DNA of 64,000 nt from Prorocentrum cordatum (lineage: Eukaryota > Sar > Dinophyceae > Prorocentrales > Prorocentraceae), in contig CAUYUJ010018054.1 in NCBI GenBank assembly GCA_963575745.1, positions 1 to 64,000 on the forward strand. The letters are read 5' to 3'. Under the pieces are notes generated by a model, which saw nothing but the letters and a program-made list of their open reading frames with translations, searched no databases and had not been told where the DNA came from. The position numbers and the translations under genes were made by a program. Every line of letters starts with the position of its first letter. The first letter of the stretch is position 1. This document shows positions 43,296 through 54,955 of this stretch, in pieces.

Positions 43296-43464
43296 TGGTC
43301 GGTTATTTTCTTCTTTGTGTGATATTCATACACATGCATAACTGTAGATCTACACGCACCTGCGTCGCCACGATGACGCGATTTCTCTGAGTTTGTGCCC
43401 TCCGTGCGGCTGGTGTATGTGTAGATGCATTTCTGCAGGTGAAGGTATCCACACACGTACACAT

Positions 43465-43466
43465 AC

Positions 43467-43501
<35 letters not shown>

Positions 43502-43530
43502 TATATGTATACATACATGTACACATCTGT
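43465..43530 (+). repeat. (AT)n microsatellite
   Basis: ATATAT runs with TGTATA breaks, flanked by CATACA. Confidence 0.97.
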
Positions 43531-43693
43531 TTGTGTGTGTACACATGTCGCACCCGCAACTTGGAGGAGGATGGGGGTGGTGTAGGAGGAGGCTTCCTCG
43601 TTTCCTGCTCAAGCTAAGGCCTCTCCAGGATGTGCCCTCTTCCAGGCCCGTCTGAGATTCTGCTTACACCATTTCTGATCACCTGCTCTGGAG

Positions 43694-43820
43694 AATGGCG
43701 GCCGCAGGCTTCCGGCACACCGCCCTGCTGCGGAGCGATGGTACAGCCGTGGCCTTCGGCTGCAACAGGTTTGGGCAGTGCGAGATCCCTGCTGTGAGCG
43801 GAGGTGTCGCTTACACGCAG
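43694..43820 (+). CDS. RCC1-repeat protein, exon 1 of those visible
   Basis: The exon encodes MAAAGFRHTALLRSDGTAVA then FGCNRFGQCEIPAVSGG and VAYTQ, a full RCC1-type blade unit (A-A-G-x-x-H-T-x-L-L-R-S-D-G...G-Q-C-x-I-P...Y-T-Q). RCC1 repeats fold as a seven-bladed beta-propeller used in Ran exchange factors, HERC-type ligases and many unassigned protist proteins, so the function is open. The 3' end is fixed by CAG|GTCAGG at 43,820/43,821 and by in-frame continuation at 48,820. The 5' end is set by CTCTGGAG before AATGGCG. The ATG could instead be a true start, but the unit looks internal. Confidence 0.83.
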
Positions 43821-43844
43821 GTCAGGGCTCTGAAATCTGCGTTA

Positions 43845-44280
43845 CGAAGGCTTCCTCGTCCTCCACCGTCGCTCCACTCCTCATCGCCGCTTCTCTCCTT
43901 CCTCCTTCCTCGTTCCTCGTTCCTCGTTCCTTCCTCGTTCCTTCCTCCCCCTCTCTCCTTCCTCGTTCCTCTCCTCCTCGTTCCTCTTCCTTCTCTCCTT
44001 CCTCGTTCCTCATCGCCGCTTCTCTCCTTCCTCCTTCCTCGTTCCTCCCCTCGTTCCTCTCCGACCCCTTCTGCTCCTTCTCTCCCCGTCCCTCCTCCCA
44101 CTCCGCTGCCTGCCTCGTCTTCTCCCTCTCCTCCTCCTGCCTCCACTGCCCCTTCGCCCACGCTTTCGGACCTCCTCCTCCTCCTCTTCCCGTTCCTGTC
44201 CCTGCTCTCCCTCTCGCTGCGCCTCCGCCGCCCTCGCCCTCCCTCCCTCTCCCTCCCTCTCCCTCCCCCCTCTCAGACAA
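43845..44280 (+). repeat. Pyrimidine tract (TTCCTCGTTCC and TCC units)
   Basis: Several TCATCGCCGCTTCTCTCCTTCC blocks recur at 43,880 and 44,010, followed by TCC-rich sequence. It starts 25 bp after the exon. Confidence 0.93.
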
Positions 44281-45749
44281 GGAGTCCCCCTCTCGCCAGG
44301 CCCGCGCGCGCGGGTGAGTGCGCGGGACCGAGGAGGGGGGACAGGAGGAGGAGGACGGAGGAGACACCACCATCCTCCCTGAAAAGCAACACCTGGATTT
44401 GCAAGGGTGTTCGCTGCTCGGTCGATTTGGCTGCGACGCGGTCGGTTGCGTCGGTTGCGTTTGGTCGTTTCGGTTCGGTCGGTCATATTGTGTCGTTGCC
44501 GCGTCTCTGCGCCCTTCCAGGCTGCTTCCGGCCTGCCGATTTCGGTCGGTTTTGATTTCGCTGTCGGTTCGGTCGTTTTTCGGTCTTGCTGTCGCCGAGC
44601 ACGGCCTTGACTAACGAATTTGAGCTTCGTTGGCCCTGGAAACGACAGGGCCGTTTCTTTGCTGATTCCGTTCTTCCGTTCCTTTGCCAGTCCCAGCTCT
44701 GTTTTTTCCCCGGTCTTGTCGCCGTTATTTTGCCGATTCCGGTCCTGGCTCCCATCCCGGAGCCATTTTTTCGCAGTTTCTGGTCGCCGTGTCTTTACAG
44801 CTTCGATGTCCGAGGGATTCTTCCGGAAGCGGCGGCGAAGTGGCCCGGCCGAGCGAGCTCCTTCTGAGCCTCGCTCAGGCTTCCCGCCCGCTTTTCGATA
44901 AGGCCGACTCCCAGTGCATCCCAAACGTCCGACGTTGGCGTTTGTCCTTGGTAGCAAGTGCGGAAAGGGTCTTAGCAGTGGTCAAGAAGCACCACAGACA
45001 GAAGTCCCACACCAGGGACGGGGAGAGCCGTGAGATCAGACTCCTGGAGGCGCAGTTTCCCCGGAGATTTCCCCACATTTTAGAGAGAACCACGCTCGCA
45101 GTCTCGCCGGAGACTTCTTCGCAATGTAGGGCCACAGAAACCTTTTCGCCTGGTACCCTGGTGGCGATCCAGGAGGGGCCCGACAGCAACGCTCCTCAGC
45201 CTGCAAGCCTTGTGGCATGAGGCCGCAGCCGCCATTGCGCCCGCCGCGCCTTGCGTGACTGCAGACCACCAAGCTTACCCCTAAGCTGCTGATGCCGCCA
45301 GGGCCACGTGCTAAAGCCCAAATGCCGGTGCTACCGCCACGTGCTGACGCCAAGGTGCCGGCGCCGCGCCGCCTCCGTGGGCGCGGGCTCACGAGGCCGG
45401 GGAGGAGCCCTCGGCCGAGGCCAGGAGGGCCAAGACCAGGGCCGATGGGCAGAGGAGACCCTCCCGGATAGTCCTCGGGCCGCTCGGACCCTGCTCGCCA
45501 CGGGGCCTCGCCCGCCGAGCAGCGGGCCGGGCTCCGGCCGTGGCCGCGGCGGATCGGGCCTCGGCTTCGGCCTCCTCGCGGCGCCGCCTCGCGGCGCCGC
45601 CCCGCTGCCTCGCCTCGGCCTCCGCGGGCGCAGGGCCGCGGCCCCGCGCGCAGCGCTGCGCGCGCGGGCCCACGGGCGGACGCCGCGGCCGCGGTCTCGG
45701 AGGAGGACAGCGCTGCAGGGGGGGGGGGCCCTGTCGAGAGGCACCCTGC
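44281..45749. other. Intronic sequence without recognised features
   Basis: Includes a GGTCGGTTGCGTTTGGTCG-rich stretch (44,420-44,590) and a very GC-rich part (45,350-45,720) with long open frames that follow from base composition. Confidence 0.45.
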
Positions 45750-45905
45750 TTGCCTCTGGGGTGCCCTGGGCCTCTTTGGCGTCGATGGTCTTGCCATGGC
45801 TCTGCGACGGGGAGCGTGACGCTCCCGCATCACAAGTCAATAGACGTCCTGGGGTCTCCGGGTGGGGTTTCTTGTGGAAGGTTTCGTGTGGTCGGGTCTC
45901 CGCTG
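45750..45905 (+). repeat. Dispersed repeat R1, copy 2
   Basis: Second copy of the sequence at 36,711-36,860. The best conserved part is GACGTCCTGGGGTCTCCGGG at 45,842 and the 50 bases after it. Confidence 0.75.
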
Positions 45906-46672
45906 TACAGACCCGCCTCGTTCCTCCCCCCTCGCCTCTCCGAGGAAGGAGGAAAAATCAATCACGGGAGGAGGGGTCGAGGGAGGAGGAAGGAGGTGGA
46001 CCTGTGTTAAAATGTCCGTTTCCTGCCGCCCTCGTCCGCGCAGGGGGTCGACGGTCGACCGCGGTCCCGGCGGGCCCGCGGCGGCCGACCCAAAAGGGCC
46101 AAAAGGCTGTGCACGCCGAGGCCGTGGCGGAAACAGAGGCCTTGTGAGGTAGGTCGCCGCCAAACCGGCGCAGAGTCGAGACGGCCGTCATCGCGCCAGC
46201 CTGGTGATCTTTTTTTATTCAGTGTTTTGCCGATCGGCGCGGGCCCCCAACCCCCATCCCCCTCCCCCCCATGGAGTAGATCTTGGCTATTTGTGGGCGC
46301 CTGTTTCGAGCGGGTGGAGTCTTCCCCAGAGGACGTTCTCTTGCAAACAATCGCACTAAGCAGAGGTCTGGAGCCAGACCTCCCCCCTTTCCGTCCGATG
46401 TCGAAACGCCGAATAACAAAAAATGCTCACCTGCGTGAAATACAAAAGAGGCGTTGTTCAATTCGGCGGAGCAAAAAACATGTCATAATTTTTGGTGGGC
46501 GCCGCCAGGGAGGGGGGCTCCCAGCGCAAATCCGCGAACTCCGCGCGGACCGTCAAGAAGTGTAGTTCTATGTATGCCGTGTCTTGTTCCTCCGATGGTG
46601 CCGCGTGCATGGTGAGCGCAGAGCTCGAGGGTGCGCACCAGAACCTGCATGGGGGCGGAGGAGGCGGGTAGG
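45906..46672. other. Intronic sequence without recognised features
   Basis: No exon, repeat array or RNA gene was seen. Confidence 0.4.
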
Positions 46673-46785
46673 GGGCCACATGCGAACCCTACCTCCACCC
46701 CCAACGATTTCTGAGGGGTAGGGTGGGGTCCACTTTGCTCGGGAAATCGTGGGGGGTAGGGGTGGGGTTCGCATGTGGCCCCTTA
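46673..46785 (+). repeat. Inverted-repeat (MITE-like) element with 40-bp arms
   Basis: GGGGCCACATGCGAACCCTA at 46,675 and its complement ending GGGTTCGCATGTGGCCCC at 46,784 bound arms of about 40 bp with about 5 mismatches, around a loop of about 31 bp. The arms end with GGGGGTAGGGgTGGGGTTCG, related to the hairpin at 37.16 kb. Confidence 0.85.
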
Positions 46786-47600
46786 GCGGGTCACTTCGTC
46801 TCAGCCCAATTTCGCCCAGGAGGCGTGGGCGACGGAGAAGATCGCGGCCAGGCGTGGTCTTCGACGAGGCCCCGCGGGCGAGCACCGTGGCGGAGGAGGG
46901 CGGACGAGGAGACCGCGTTGTTGGTCAGCCCGCGGCGGCCACCGGTCGTGGCAGATCTTCTCTGATGCCAGTGTTGAGCTGCCACTGGGCCAGGGACTGC
47001 AGGGAGTTCTTCCACGCTGAGCTGTTGCAAGTTTGGGCAGTTCTGCACGGCCATATCCTGGTTGATCCCAACGCCATCATCGTCGCCCACCCCGTGGCGC
47101 TACACAGGCTGCTGCGGCGCCACGCCTCGCGCGAGTCTGCTGCGCTAGTTGTTCCAGGTTCCACGTGCCGCGCGCGGACTGCCGTCCTTTGCGAGGCAGA
47201 GTCGCCATGATCACCACGGCCAGCTAATCAGGATCACGATCGTGATCAGCACCTTTGCTGCTATCGGGGTGCCTAGCTGGGGGTAATGTTGTCCCTGTTT
47301 TCGAAGCGTGGCTCGCCATGGGTCTCGATCTCGTCGCCAGGACCAGTTCTTCATCCCGCGCCGTTTTCGACGGCCCAGGGCCCGCCGAGGTCCCTCAGAA
47401 ACGGACAACTGCCAAAGCCTTGCTTCATGATTTTTTGTCACGACGCGAGGATGTCAAGGATGTAGGGTGCTCTCGTCTCCCCCCCTCTCCCTACTCCCTC
47501 TCCTCCCCGCCTTCTCTCTGGGACGCCACCTCCATCATTCCCCCTCCGAGGCGGGGATCTATCAATGACCATCGCCTGGGGGATCCATCCTCGAGGACTT
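46786..47600. other. Intronic sequence, nothing recognised
   Basis: A + frame is open over 46,749-47,210 (about 150 codons), with ACHARACTER otherwise unremarkable and no recognisable domain. Confidence 0.35.
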
Positions 47601-47617
47601 CTGCGGGCGGTGGTTCT

Positions 47618-47690
47618 GGATCGATATATATATATATGTGTATATATATAGACATGTATACATCTATATGTATGTATATACATGTGTTGT
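47618..47690 (+). repeat. (TA)n / TATG microsatellite
   Basis: ATATATAT with TGTATA, similar to 43,465-43,530. Confidence 0.95.
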
Positions 47691-47819
47691 CGGACCCTGG
47701 TGGAGCCATGTATGTCCATGTTCACCGCCTGCCGAGGGCGGTGGTCATGGATGAATCCTTGTCTCGATGATGTGGCACTGTTGTTGACGACAAGTGTGAT
47801 GATGAGCATCGCCATCAGT

Positions 47820-48695
47820 ATAACCATCACCGCACCATCACCATCACCACCATCATCATCATCATCATCCTCATCATCCTCATCATCATCAACACCACCA
47901 TCTTCATCATCATCAGAATTGTCGCCATCGCCTCCGCCATCACCACACCGTCATCACCACCATCATCACCACCACCACCATCATCACCATTCATACCATC
48001 ATCAGGACCACGATCGTGATCACGATCATGATCATGATCATGATCATACTCATCACCATAATCATCATCATCGTCATCATCATCAACGCACCCATTATTA
48101 GCAACATCGTCACCATCACCAGCATCACCATCCCACCATCGCCGTCAGCATCACCATCATCATCATCATCATCATTATCATCATCATCATCATCATCATG
48201 ATCACCATCATTATGATCGTCATCATCATCATCACCATCATCATCCGCGTCACCATCATCGTGATCGTCGGGTTCAGCATCATCATGTCCAGCATCACCA
48301 TCACGATTGCCAGCATCATATAATAGCGTCACCGCCGTCATTCTCGTCAACACCATCATCATCTGCAGCATATCATCAACACCATCATCAGCAATAGCAT
48401 CAGCGTTCCCATCACCATCAACGTCAACATCAGCAACACAATCATCATCACCCGCACTACCTTCATCACTCGCATCACAAGCGGCGTCACCATATCCACC
48501 AACAACATCATCATAAGCTGCAATGCCATATCATCAGCACCATCATCATCGTCATCACCATCATCACCCTTCCATGCAATCACCACTATCATCATCGTCG
48601 TCATCATCATCATCTGCATCACCAGCTTAAATCATCATCATCACCACTAGTTGCATCATCTCCATGATCATTACCGTCATCATCATCAGCAACAC

Positions 48696-48736
<41 letters not shown>

Positions 48737-48745
48737 CCTCCTCCC
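47820..48745 (+). repeat. (ATC)n microsatellite region of about 925 bp
   Basis: Irregular CATCATCAC sequence that ends about 75 bp before the second RCC1 exon. Its complement (GAT) begins about 30 bp after that exon. Confidence 0.96.
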
Positions 48746-48819
48746 TCCTCCCTTGATGGGGGGAAGGAGGTGCGGTGGTGTGCTCCGTTCCGCGTGCTTC
48801 GCGGCACCTGCCCTGGCAG

Positions 48820-48895
48820 GTCGCCGCGGGCTTCGGCCACACCGTCCTCCTCAGGAGCAACGGCACCGCCGCGGCCTGCGGGAACAACCACTCAG
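48820..48895 (+). CDS. RCC1-repeat protein, exon 2
   Basis: The exon encodes VAAGFGHTVLLRSNGTAAAC then GNNHSG. The start follows CCTGGCAG and continues exon 1 in phase 0 (YTQ + VAAGF). The end is placed at CACTCAG, because CAC TCA G + GA GAG TGT restores GNNHSGECDIP, the conserved C-x-I-P of the repeat. This makes the donor GACGGG, a GA donor. CTCAGGA is present at both ends of the intron, so the boundary can slide. Confidence 0.85.
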
Positions 48896-48929
48896 GACGG
48901 GAGGAGTAGGAGAAAGTGGAGGTGGAGGT

Positions 48930-49092
48930 GGATGATGATCATGATCATGATGATGATAATGTTGATGATGCTTGCGATGATGCTGCTGATGATGATGATG
49001 ATGCTTGTGATGTTAATTGTGATAGTGGTGGTGCTGGTGGTGATAGTGATGATGATGATGCTGATGATGCTGATGATGATTATGAGAGGCGG
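48930..49092 (+). repeat. (GAT)n microsatellite
   Basis: Starts about 35 bp after exon 2 and is complementary to the ATC tract before it. Confidence 0.95.
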
Positions 49093-49094
49093 CG

Positions 49095-51060
49095 GAGGAG
49101 AAGGAGGAGGAGGAGGTGTTGGATCATGGCGTGCTGACTGCGTGAGCAGTATGCAGTGTAGCAGGTCTGTGACGTTCTATTCTTGGCTTTTCCGCAAGCT
49201 TTGCGTTTGACTTGCCTAACGCCCGCCGGCGTTCTGCTTGAGTCCTACGTGTTTCCATGTAAAAAAGGCTCCTATGGATTTTATGCGCCGCGGCCAAATC
49301 GCATCGTCATCCGGCTACCCGACGAAGACCGTGACTTCTGCATGTGCGGAAGACGGCTTAAATTAATGTGCGGCGTTTGGGACGTTTCTGCCAATTGGGG
49401 AGATTGCCGCGTTGGGCGTGCGCGCGAGGCTCGTTTGGGTAACTTGAGAGCACCGGCATGTGGTTTTAACGTGTCACGCGGGGGATCTGGTTAACTGCTC
49501 ATGGATGCGACTTCTGATTGGGTAATGGTCTTGATCTCGACTGGTCCAATGGAGCTTTCGAGCAGAATTCGGTTTTAAGCCCAGGCGCGGACTCGGGCCA
49601 GGGCCAAGCAATTTGATGTAAATTCGGATGTTCAACCGAATCGCAGAATGAATTCGGGATTGGTTATGGTGTGAAGTGGAGTCAGAGGCATGTGGGGGTA
49701 ATTTGTCGTTGAAGCGTCTGGCCTGGGTCACTACAATGCGAGACGTGAGATGCGGGGTGAAAAGCAGGCTTTCGGAGCGGGAAAGGATGATGGGGCCCCT
49801 GCCAAGCCGCGAAAGCAAGAAGTGCAATGTTTTGGAAATGAACGGGCGCGAGACCGCGGATTTGCAGCCAGGAGTTTGCGCGCTCTATGTCAGCTCCAAC
49901 CCGAAGGGCATGGGCAAGCCATGTTATTTTGGGTAAGTACCTCAAGGAAAACGGTAGGCGTGGGCATCAGCATCTGTATCAAGAGCGTCGTATGGAGTTA
50001 ATCGTCTGGACTGACACCGCCCAGGCTGATTGCAAGGAAACGCGTAAGTCAACGAGCGGAGGAAGCGAGGCGGGAATCTCATGTGATAAAGTCGCGGGTT
50101 TCGACTCAGAGAGTAGTGGCGTTGTTTTCTGGAGACTTTGGGTACTGCGGAATGGAAAAGGTGGCTCAGTCGCGTTCGGGCTACATGCAGAAGACCTCAA
50201 TGTTGATTGTGGCATCTCGTTAAAGAGCGATGCGGCGCGGCTGAAACCAGTGTTGGCAGGCGAGGATTTGGACAAAGTCAGACACGTCGAGGTCTGACAG
50301 CTTTGTTTACCAATGGGGTCAAGGTAGGAACTCGTGAGAATTTTGCAGCTCTGACTGAATAGGTGAGCAGTGGCAGCATGCCCATGCATATGCGAGGTAC
50401 CATTCAACATCTTGTTAAGGGAAGACGCAGCTGGCGCCCTTGAGCGTTAGCTTGAAGCGCGTCCAGGTTATCATCGCGTGCCGTTTTGACGGAGACTTGG
50501 GCTCAGCGTCTAGGGGTGTCCAGTTGGCCGCCTGCGCGATTTACGACCTACGCGCCGATATCTGTGCATCATTGTGCGGAGCTTGGTGCCTTTGCGACGT
50601 TTTAAATTGCGTATCTCGTGTTAAGAAGCCCCTTGCACTCATGCGCCCATAGCATGGTCGCCGTCTGCTTGCACCAGTTCTGCGTTAACCGCATCCGTTT
50701 CACACTTTCACGTGCTGGTATGGAGTCCTGGCTTGCGTCTACGCAGTTAGAGTCGCCACAGGGCGTCTCAGAGCTTCTGATAGTGCAGTCGCCATTTTCC
50801 GTTGCCCAGTCGCCATTTTTATGCTTCACCCGTCTTCACATGTGCCTTATCAGCCGAGGGCGGGGGGCGTGTTAGATTACGGCGTTCCGCTTGGGTGGGC
50901 ATTTTGCAGCATGGCAGGGCTGTGACGTTCTAGTCGTTTCCGGTTCGCGACCGTTTCGTTTGTTTGGCTGGACGGGCGCTGGCGATCGTTCGAGGATGGA
51001 CTTTCCATGGTTGCCCAACCATCGTGTTGTGCTGGGTCCTTGTTTTCAAACAGCAGCACC
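49095..51060. other. Unique, relatively AT-rich intronic sequence
   Basis: About 1.97 kb with the lowest repeat content in the right half of the window. Several frames of 80-140 codons exist on both strands (for example 49,887-50,297 +) but none has a recognised motif. Near-identical words (GCAGGgCTGTGACGTTCTA) lie at 49,157-49,181 and 50,906-50,934. Confidence 0.5.
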
Positions 51061-51500
51061 TCGCGTCTCCTCCTCTCCTTTCCTCTCCTCTTCTTTCCTT
51101 TCCTCTCCGCTCCTCGCGTCTCTTCTCCTCTCCTCTCCTCTGTTTTCCTCTCCACTCCTTCCCTCTCCTTCCATTTCCTCTCCTCCTTCTCCTCCTTCCC
51201 CTCCCCCTCCTCCTCGTCCTCCTTCTCCTCGTTTCCGCTTCCCTCCTTCCATTTTCTTTCCTCTCCTCTCCCCTTCCCTCCTCGTTTGTCCTTCCCCGTC
51301 TTCTTCCTCATCAGCAGCAACCCCTCGGTTCTCTTCTCTTCTCCTCGCCTCGCCTATCCGCTCCTTTCCTCTCCTCTCCTCTCTTCTCCTCTTAGTTATT
51401 ATCCTCCTGATTATCCTCCTGTTCCTCCTCCTCCTCCTCCCCCTCCTCCTCCTCCCCCTCCTCTCCTTCCTTCTCCTCTGCGTTGTCCTCCTCCTCTTCC
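51061..51500 (+). repeat. Pyrimidine microsatellite (CTCCT, TCC)
   Basis: Starts as CCTCTCCT pentamers and ends as TCC/CCT trinucleotides. Confidence 0.95.
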
Positions 51501-51544
51501 ACCTCCCGTCTCCCGCCCAGGCCGCCGCCTTCCGCATGCACCCA

Positions 51545-51945
51545 TCACACGTCTCGTGACCGCATAGGGAATTCTACCGGCGGCCCCAGAGGCAGCGTTC
51601 GCGTGGCGGCCCCGCCCCATTTCCGTTCACTTCTCACACGCTTTGTGGGCCCACGGGGAGTTCCACCGAAAGCTCCGAAAGCTCCAATGGCAACCCCCAC
51701 ATGGCGGCCCCGCCCCATTTTGGCATAGGATTCGTGGCCCCGTTGGGATACCCACCGAAGGCCACAACAGCAGCGCCCGCGTTGCGCCCCCCCCCCCCCC
51801 CTCGATTTCGACACACCCCTCACAGGTTTCGTGGCCCCATCGAATACAGAGTCCCACCGACGGCCCCAATGGCAGCGCCCGCATGGCGGCCCCACCACAC
51901 TTTGGCACACTTGTCACACGCTTCGTGGCCCCATAAGAAGTCCCC
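51545..51945 (+). repeat. About 95-bp minisatellite, four units
   Basis: Each unit has CTTCGTGGCCCCATag-type and GGCAGCGcCCGCaTGGCGGCCCC words, spaced 80-102 bp. The third unit carries a C16 run. Confidence 0.88.
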
Positions 51946-52139
51946 CCACGTTCTCCATGCCTGCCTTGCGATACGGAGTCCTGCATACCGTTCGGTCCTT
52001 TTGCCAGGAGCATGTTCAGGCGTCCTGGGCCCCCTGGGGCGCTCTCGTCGCGAAGGTTGGGTATGTACGTGTCGAAGTTTTGGCCAAGACGCCCCCTCGG
52101 AGAGACACTTGGGTTTCATTCTGATGGGGGAAGAGGAGG

Positions 52140-52170
52140 AGGAGAAGGAGGAGGTCGATGATGATGATGC

Positions 52171-52231
<61 letters not shown>

Positions 52232-52292
52232 ATGATGCTGGTGTTGGTGATGATGATGCTGCTGATGCTAATGACTATGAGTATGATGATGC

Positions 52293-52345
<53 letters not shown>

Positions 52346-52520
52346 CGGATTCTGATGATGATAAGGAGGATGATGGTGATGATGGTGATGATGTTGATGA
52401 TGATTACGATAATGATGATGAGGAGGAGGGCGACGAGGAGGATGATGAGGACGAGGACCAGGACGAGGAGGAGGAGGAGGATGAGGACGAGGACCAGGAC
52501 GAGGAGGAGGAGAAGGAGGA
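52140..52520 (+). repeat. GAT and GGA microsatellite
   Basis: GAT with two pure runs (about 60 bp each) grading into GAGGAC/GGA. Confidence 0.95.
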
Positions 52521-52521
52521 G

Positions 52522-53165
52522 GACCAGTGTGGACCCAAGACTCATAAACGATGTTGGAATTAGCTCTTCCCCCAAACTCCCTCTTCATGAGCCTTTACAA
52601 TGATTTCCACTGAAAGAAGTGCCCCGTTTGGAAACAATTGCTTGAAGATCCTGAAACGTGCCCACACACACAGCATTCTCGGGGCGCCAACGCCACGAGT
52701 GAACGCGATTGTTGCGTTTCGATGATCTGGAATTGCGCCAGAGCATCCTTCTTGGCACTTCAACAGAGCGAATCAGCGTAAATTTTGTACTCGACAATCC
52801 TGAATCGTTGCCAAACACCTTTTTTGGCATGTTCACCATGGGAACCCGTGGAACTCCGGCGTTCTGGTTAGAGCCAACGTTCGCGCCGCTCAGGCGAGAA
52901 GCATATTCTGAAAAACACCCGCCCTTAACCCGCCAAGCTCTTACAAATGTTTGATAAGAACGTGTGAGGCGCTAAGGCGAGAGCCACAGTTTGAAAACGA
53001 CCCGCCCTCATTCCGTGAAGCTTGCATTTGTTTCAGACGAGCGCGCGCGGCGCTATATAAGGCGAGAGCCACGTTTAAGCTTCAGGGTCATAAGTGGTAC
53101 GGAAGTGTCAGGCGAACGCCCGGCCCGCCCTTTCGACCAGCCACGGGGTGCGACACGGACGAGTT
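52522..53165 (+). repeat. Composite dispersed repeat, copy 3 (full form)
   Basis: Head ACCCAAGACTCATAAACGAT at 52,532, CCTGAAtCGT units, then GGCGAGAGCCAC units, and tail TTCGACCAGCCACGGGGTGC, followed by a GGA/GGGA microsatellite (53,195-53,290). Confidence 0.88.
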
Positions 53166-53194
53166 ATTCACAAGGCAAAAGAATTGAGAAGGCG

Positions 53195-53290
53195 GAGGGA
53201 GGGAGGGAGGAGGGAGGAGGGAGGGAGGAGGGAGGGAGGAGGGAGGGAGGAGGGAGGGAGGAGGGAGGGAGGAGGGAGGGAGGAGGAGGA
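53195..53290 (+). repeat. (GGGAGGA)n microsatellite
   Basis: GGAGGGAGGAGG with a regular 12-bp beat. Confidence 0.95.
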
Positions 53291-53579
53291 GGCGGCGGGC
53301 AAGGATGGATTGGGGGGGTGGAGGTGATGACGACGATGGTGATGATGATCATCCCCATTTCGGAGGAGGCGGCGGGGGAGGATCCGAGTGAGCCCAGGAC
53401 GCGCAAACAATGCTGCAGTACTCCTACCAGTGTGGAGTCCAGTCCCCTCTGCGCGCGCCGCCACAATTATGCACGATCGCTGCAGGATGCGACTGAGGCG
53501 GCCGCTGAGGCGGCGTCGCCGTTCTGAAAAGGAACCGCCTCCATCCCTCGAGGGATAAGAAGGGTCATTCTATAGGAAT

Positions 53580-53950
53580 GTGAAGTTCAAGGACGTGTCC
53601 AGCGAGAGCCTGGTGTTGAATCGGAGTTGCATTCCGTCCATGCAGCCGTCGCACATTCTGACAATAGTGGTTGCAACACTCGAGGGCGTTTCAAGTGAGA
53701 GGTCAATTTTGAAAAGCAGCCCCTTTCCTTCCATGTAGTTGTTGCGCGCCGATTTGTATGGAATTCTCGCTGCAGCTGGTACCTGGCCACGCGCTTCAAC
53801 ACTGTCTCGAGCGAGAGCCCCGTTTTCAATGCCACTCGCCCTCTACTCGTGTTGTATCAAATCTAACGTTCCAGCTTCAGGGTTATTAGCTCCGAGGAAG
53901 TCCCAGGCGAAACTGCCCAGCCCGCTCTTCCGAAGTGCCTGCAGGTGCAT
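53580..53950 (+). repeat. Composite dispersed repeat, copy 4 (diverged)
   Basis: Keeps CGAGCGAGAGCCCCGTTTTC, CTCGCCCTC and the tail GAGGAAGTCCCAGGCGAAAC, with lower similarity than the other copies. Confidence 0.7.
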
Positions 53951-54049
53951 CGAGGCGGAGTTGTGACATCTTGGCGGGGCGAGGCAAGGATTGGGTGGGT
54001 GGGTAGGGGGAGCGCGACCCACCGTCGCTGGCCTGTTTGGAACATGTTG

Positions 54050-54275
54050 TTCTGGGGGGTCAGAACCAGGAGACCCCCCCCCCAAAACAAAGAAATTCTT
54101 TTGGGGGGGACGGAAAGTCGCCCCCCCCCCCTACTTCCCCCCACCGTTCCGCAAAGAGCCGAGGGGGGATTCCCGATCATCCCCCCGGGCCCCCCATCGA
54201 AACTATGTGTGGGGGGGTCCAGACACCCGTCCCCGGAGCATTGACTGAGGGGTCTTCAGGCCCCCCCCCTCCTCC
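54050..54275 (+). other. C/G-run-rich sequence
   Basis: Several runs of 7-11 C or G (GGAGACCCCCCCCCCAAAAC, TTTTGGGGGGGACGG and others) that can pair with each other. No gene is visible. Confidence 0.6.
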
Positions 54276-54295
54276 GCCCGCGCCCCCCTCTCGGC

Positions 54296-54372
54296 AACGA
54301 CGACGACGACGTCGCCGCCGCCAGCAAGAACGCGGACGACGACGACGATGACGACGACGGCGGTAGTGTCAG
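54296..54372 (+). repeat. (GAC)n microsatellite
   Basis: ACGACGACGACG with GCC interruptions, complementary to the GTC tract at 54,745-54,955. Confidence 0.93.
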
Positions 54373-54429
54373 CGGCGACGGCGGCGCAACTGTCGCCGGC
54401 GTCCGCGCCAGGCGCCGGCGTTGATAGAA

Positions 54430-54735
54430 TGCGATTGAAGCTCGATCCAGTGCTATTAGAATTCTACTAGGGCCCAATCCAGCTCTCACACAATCCTGCA
54501 ATTGCGGGTGAACCGAACATTTTCTTTGCGTTCTATCACGCTCACATGAAAACTACAAAGGCAGTGTCAAATCTTTTTGTGGCCAGGTTCAGATCTAAGT
54601 GAATCCCACTAGGGCTCGATACATCTTCAATGCAGTCTTGCTAGGGCTGGATCCAGCTCTGATAAGACCGTAGTAGGGCTCGATCCAGGTGCAATTGCAT
54701 CTCATTCGGCTTCTATCCAGCTGTGACCGCGTCCA
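54430..54735 (+). repeat. Degenerate repeat of CTAGGGCTCGATCCAGCTCT
   Basis: Variants at 54,439, 54,467, 54,610, 54,641, 54,674 and 54,707, spaced 30-90 bp, lying between the GAC and GTC tracts. Confidence 0.7.
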
Positions 54736-54744
54736 ACGGGGACT

Positions 54745-54955
54745 CGATCGTCGTCGTCGTAGTCGTCCTCGTCGTCGTCTTTGTCGTTTTCGTCGCCGTC
54801 GTCGTCGTCGGCGGCACCCTCGGCGTCGTTGTCGTCGTCGCCGTCGGCATCGGCATTGGCGTCGGCGTCCGCGTCGGCGTCGCGGTCGTCGTGCGTTGTG
54901 CATCGTCGTCGTCGTCGTCGTGGTGGTCGTCGTCGTCGTTGTCGGTCGTCGTCAT
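54745..54955 (+). repeat. (GTC)n microsatellite
   Basis: CGTCGTCGTC with GGC interruptions. A Val-rich + frame through it is a repeat translation. Confidence 0.94.

Larger units (their letters stand above)
43821..48819 (+). other. Intron 1 of the RCC1-repeat gene, 4,999 bp
   Basis: Donor GCAG|GTCAGG and acceptor GGCAG|GTCGCC share GCAGGTC, so the exact cut can slide within seven bases without changing the product. It holds pyrimidine, AT and ATC microsatellites and repeat R1. Confidence 0.75.
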
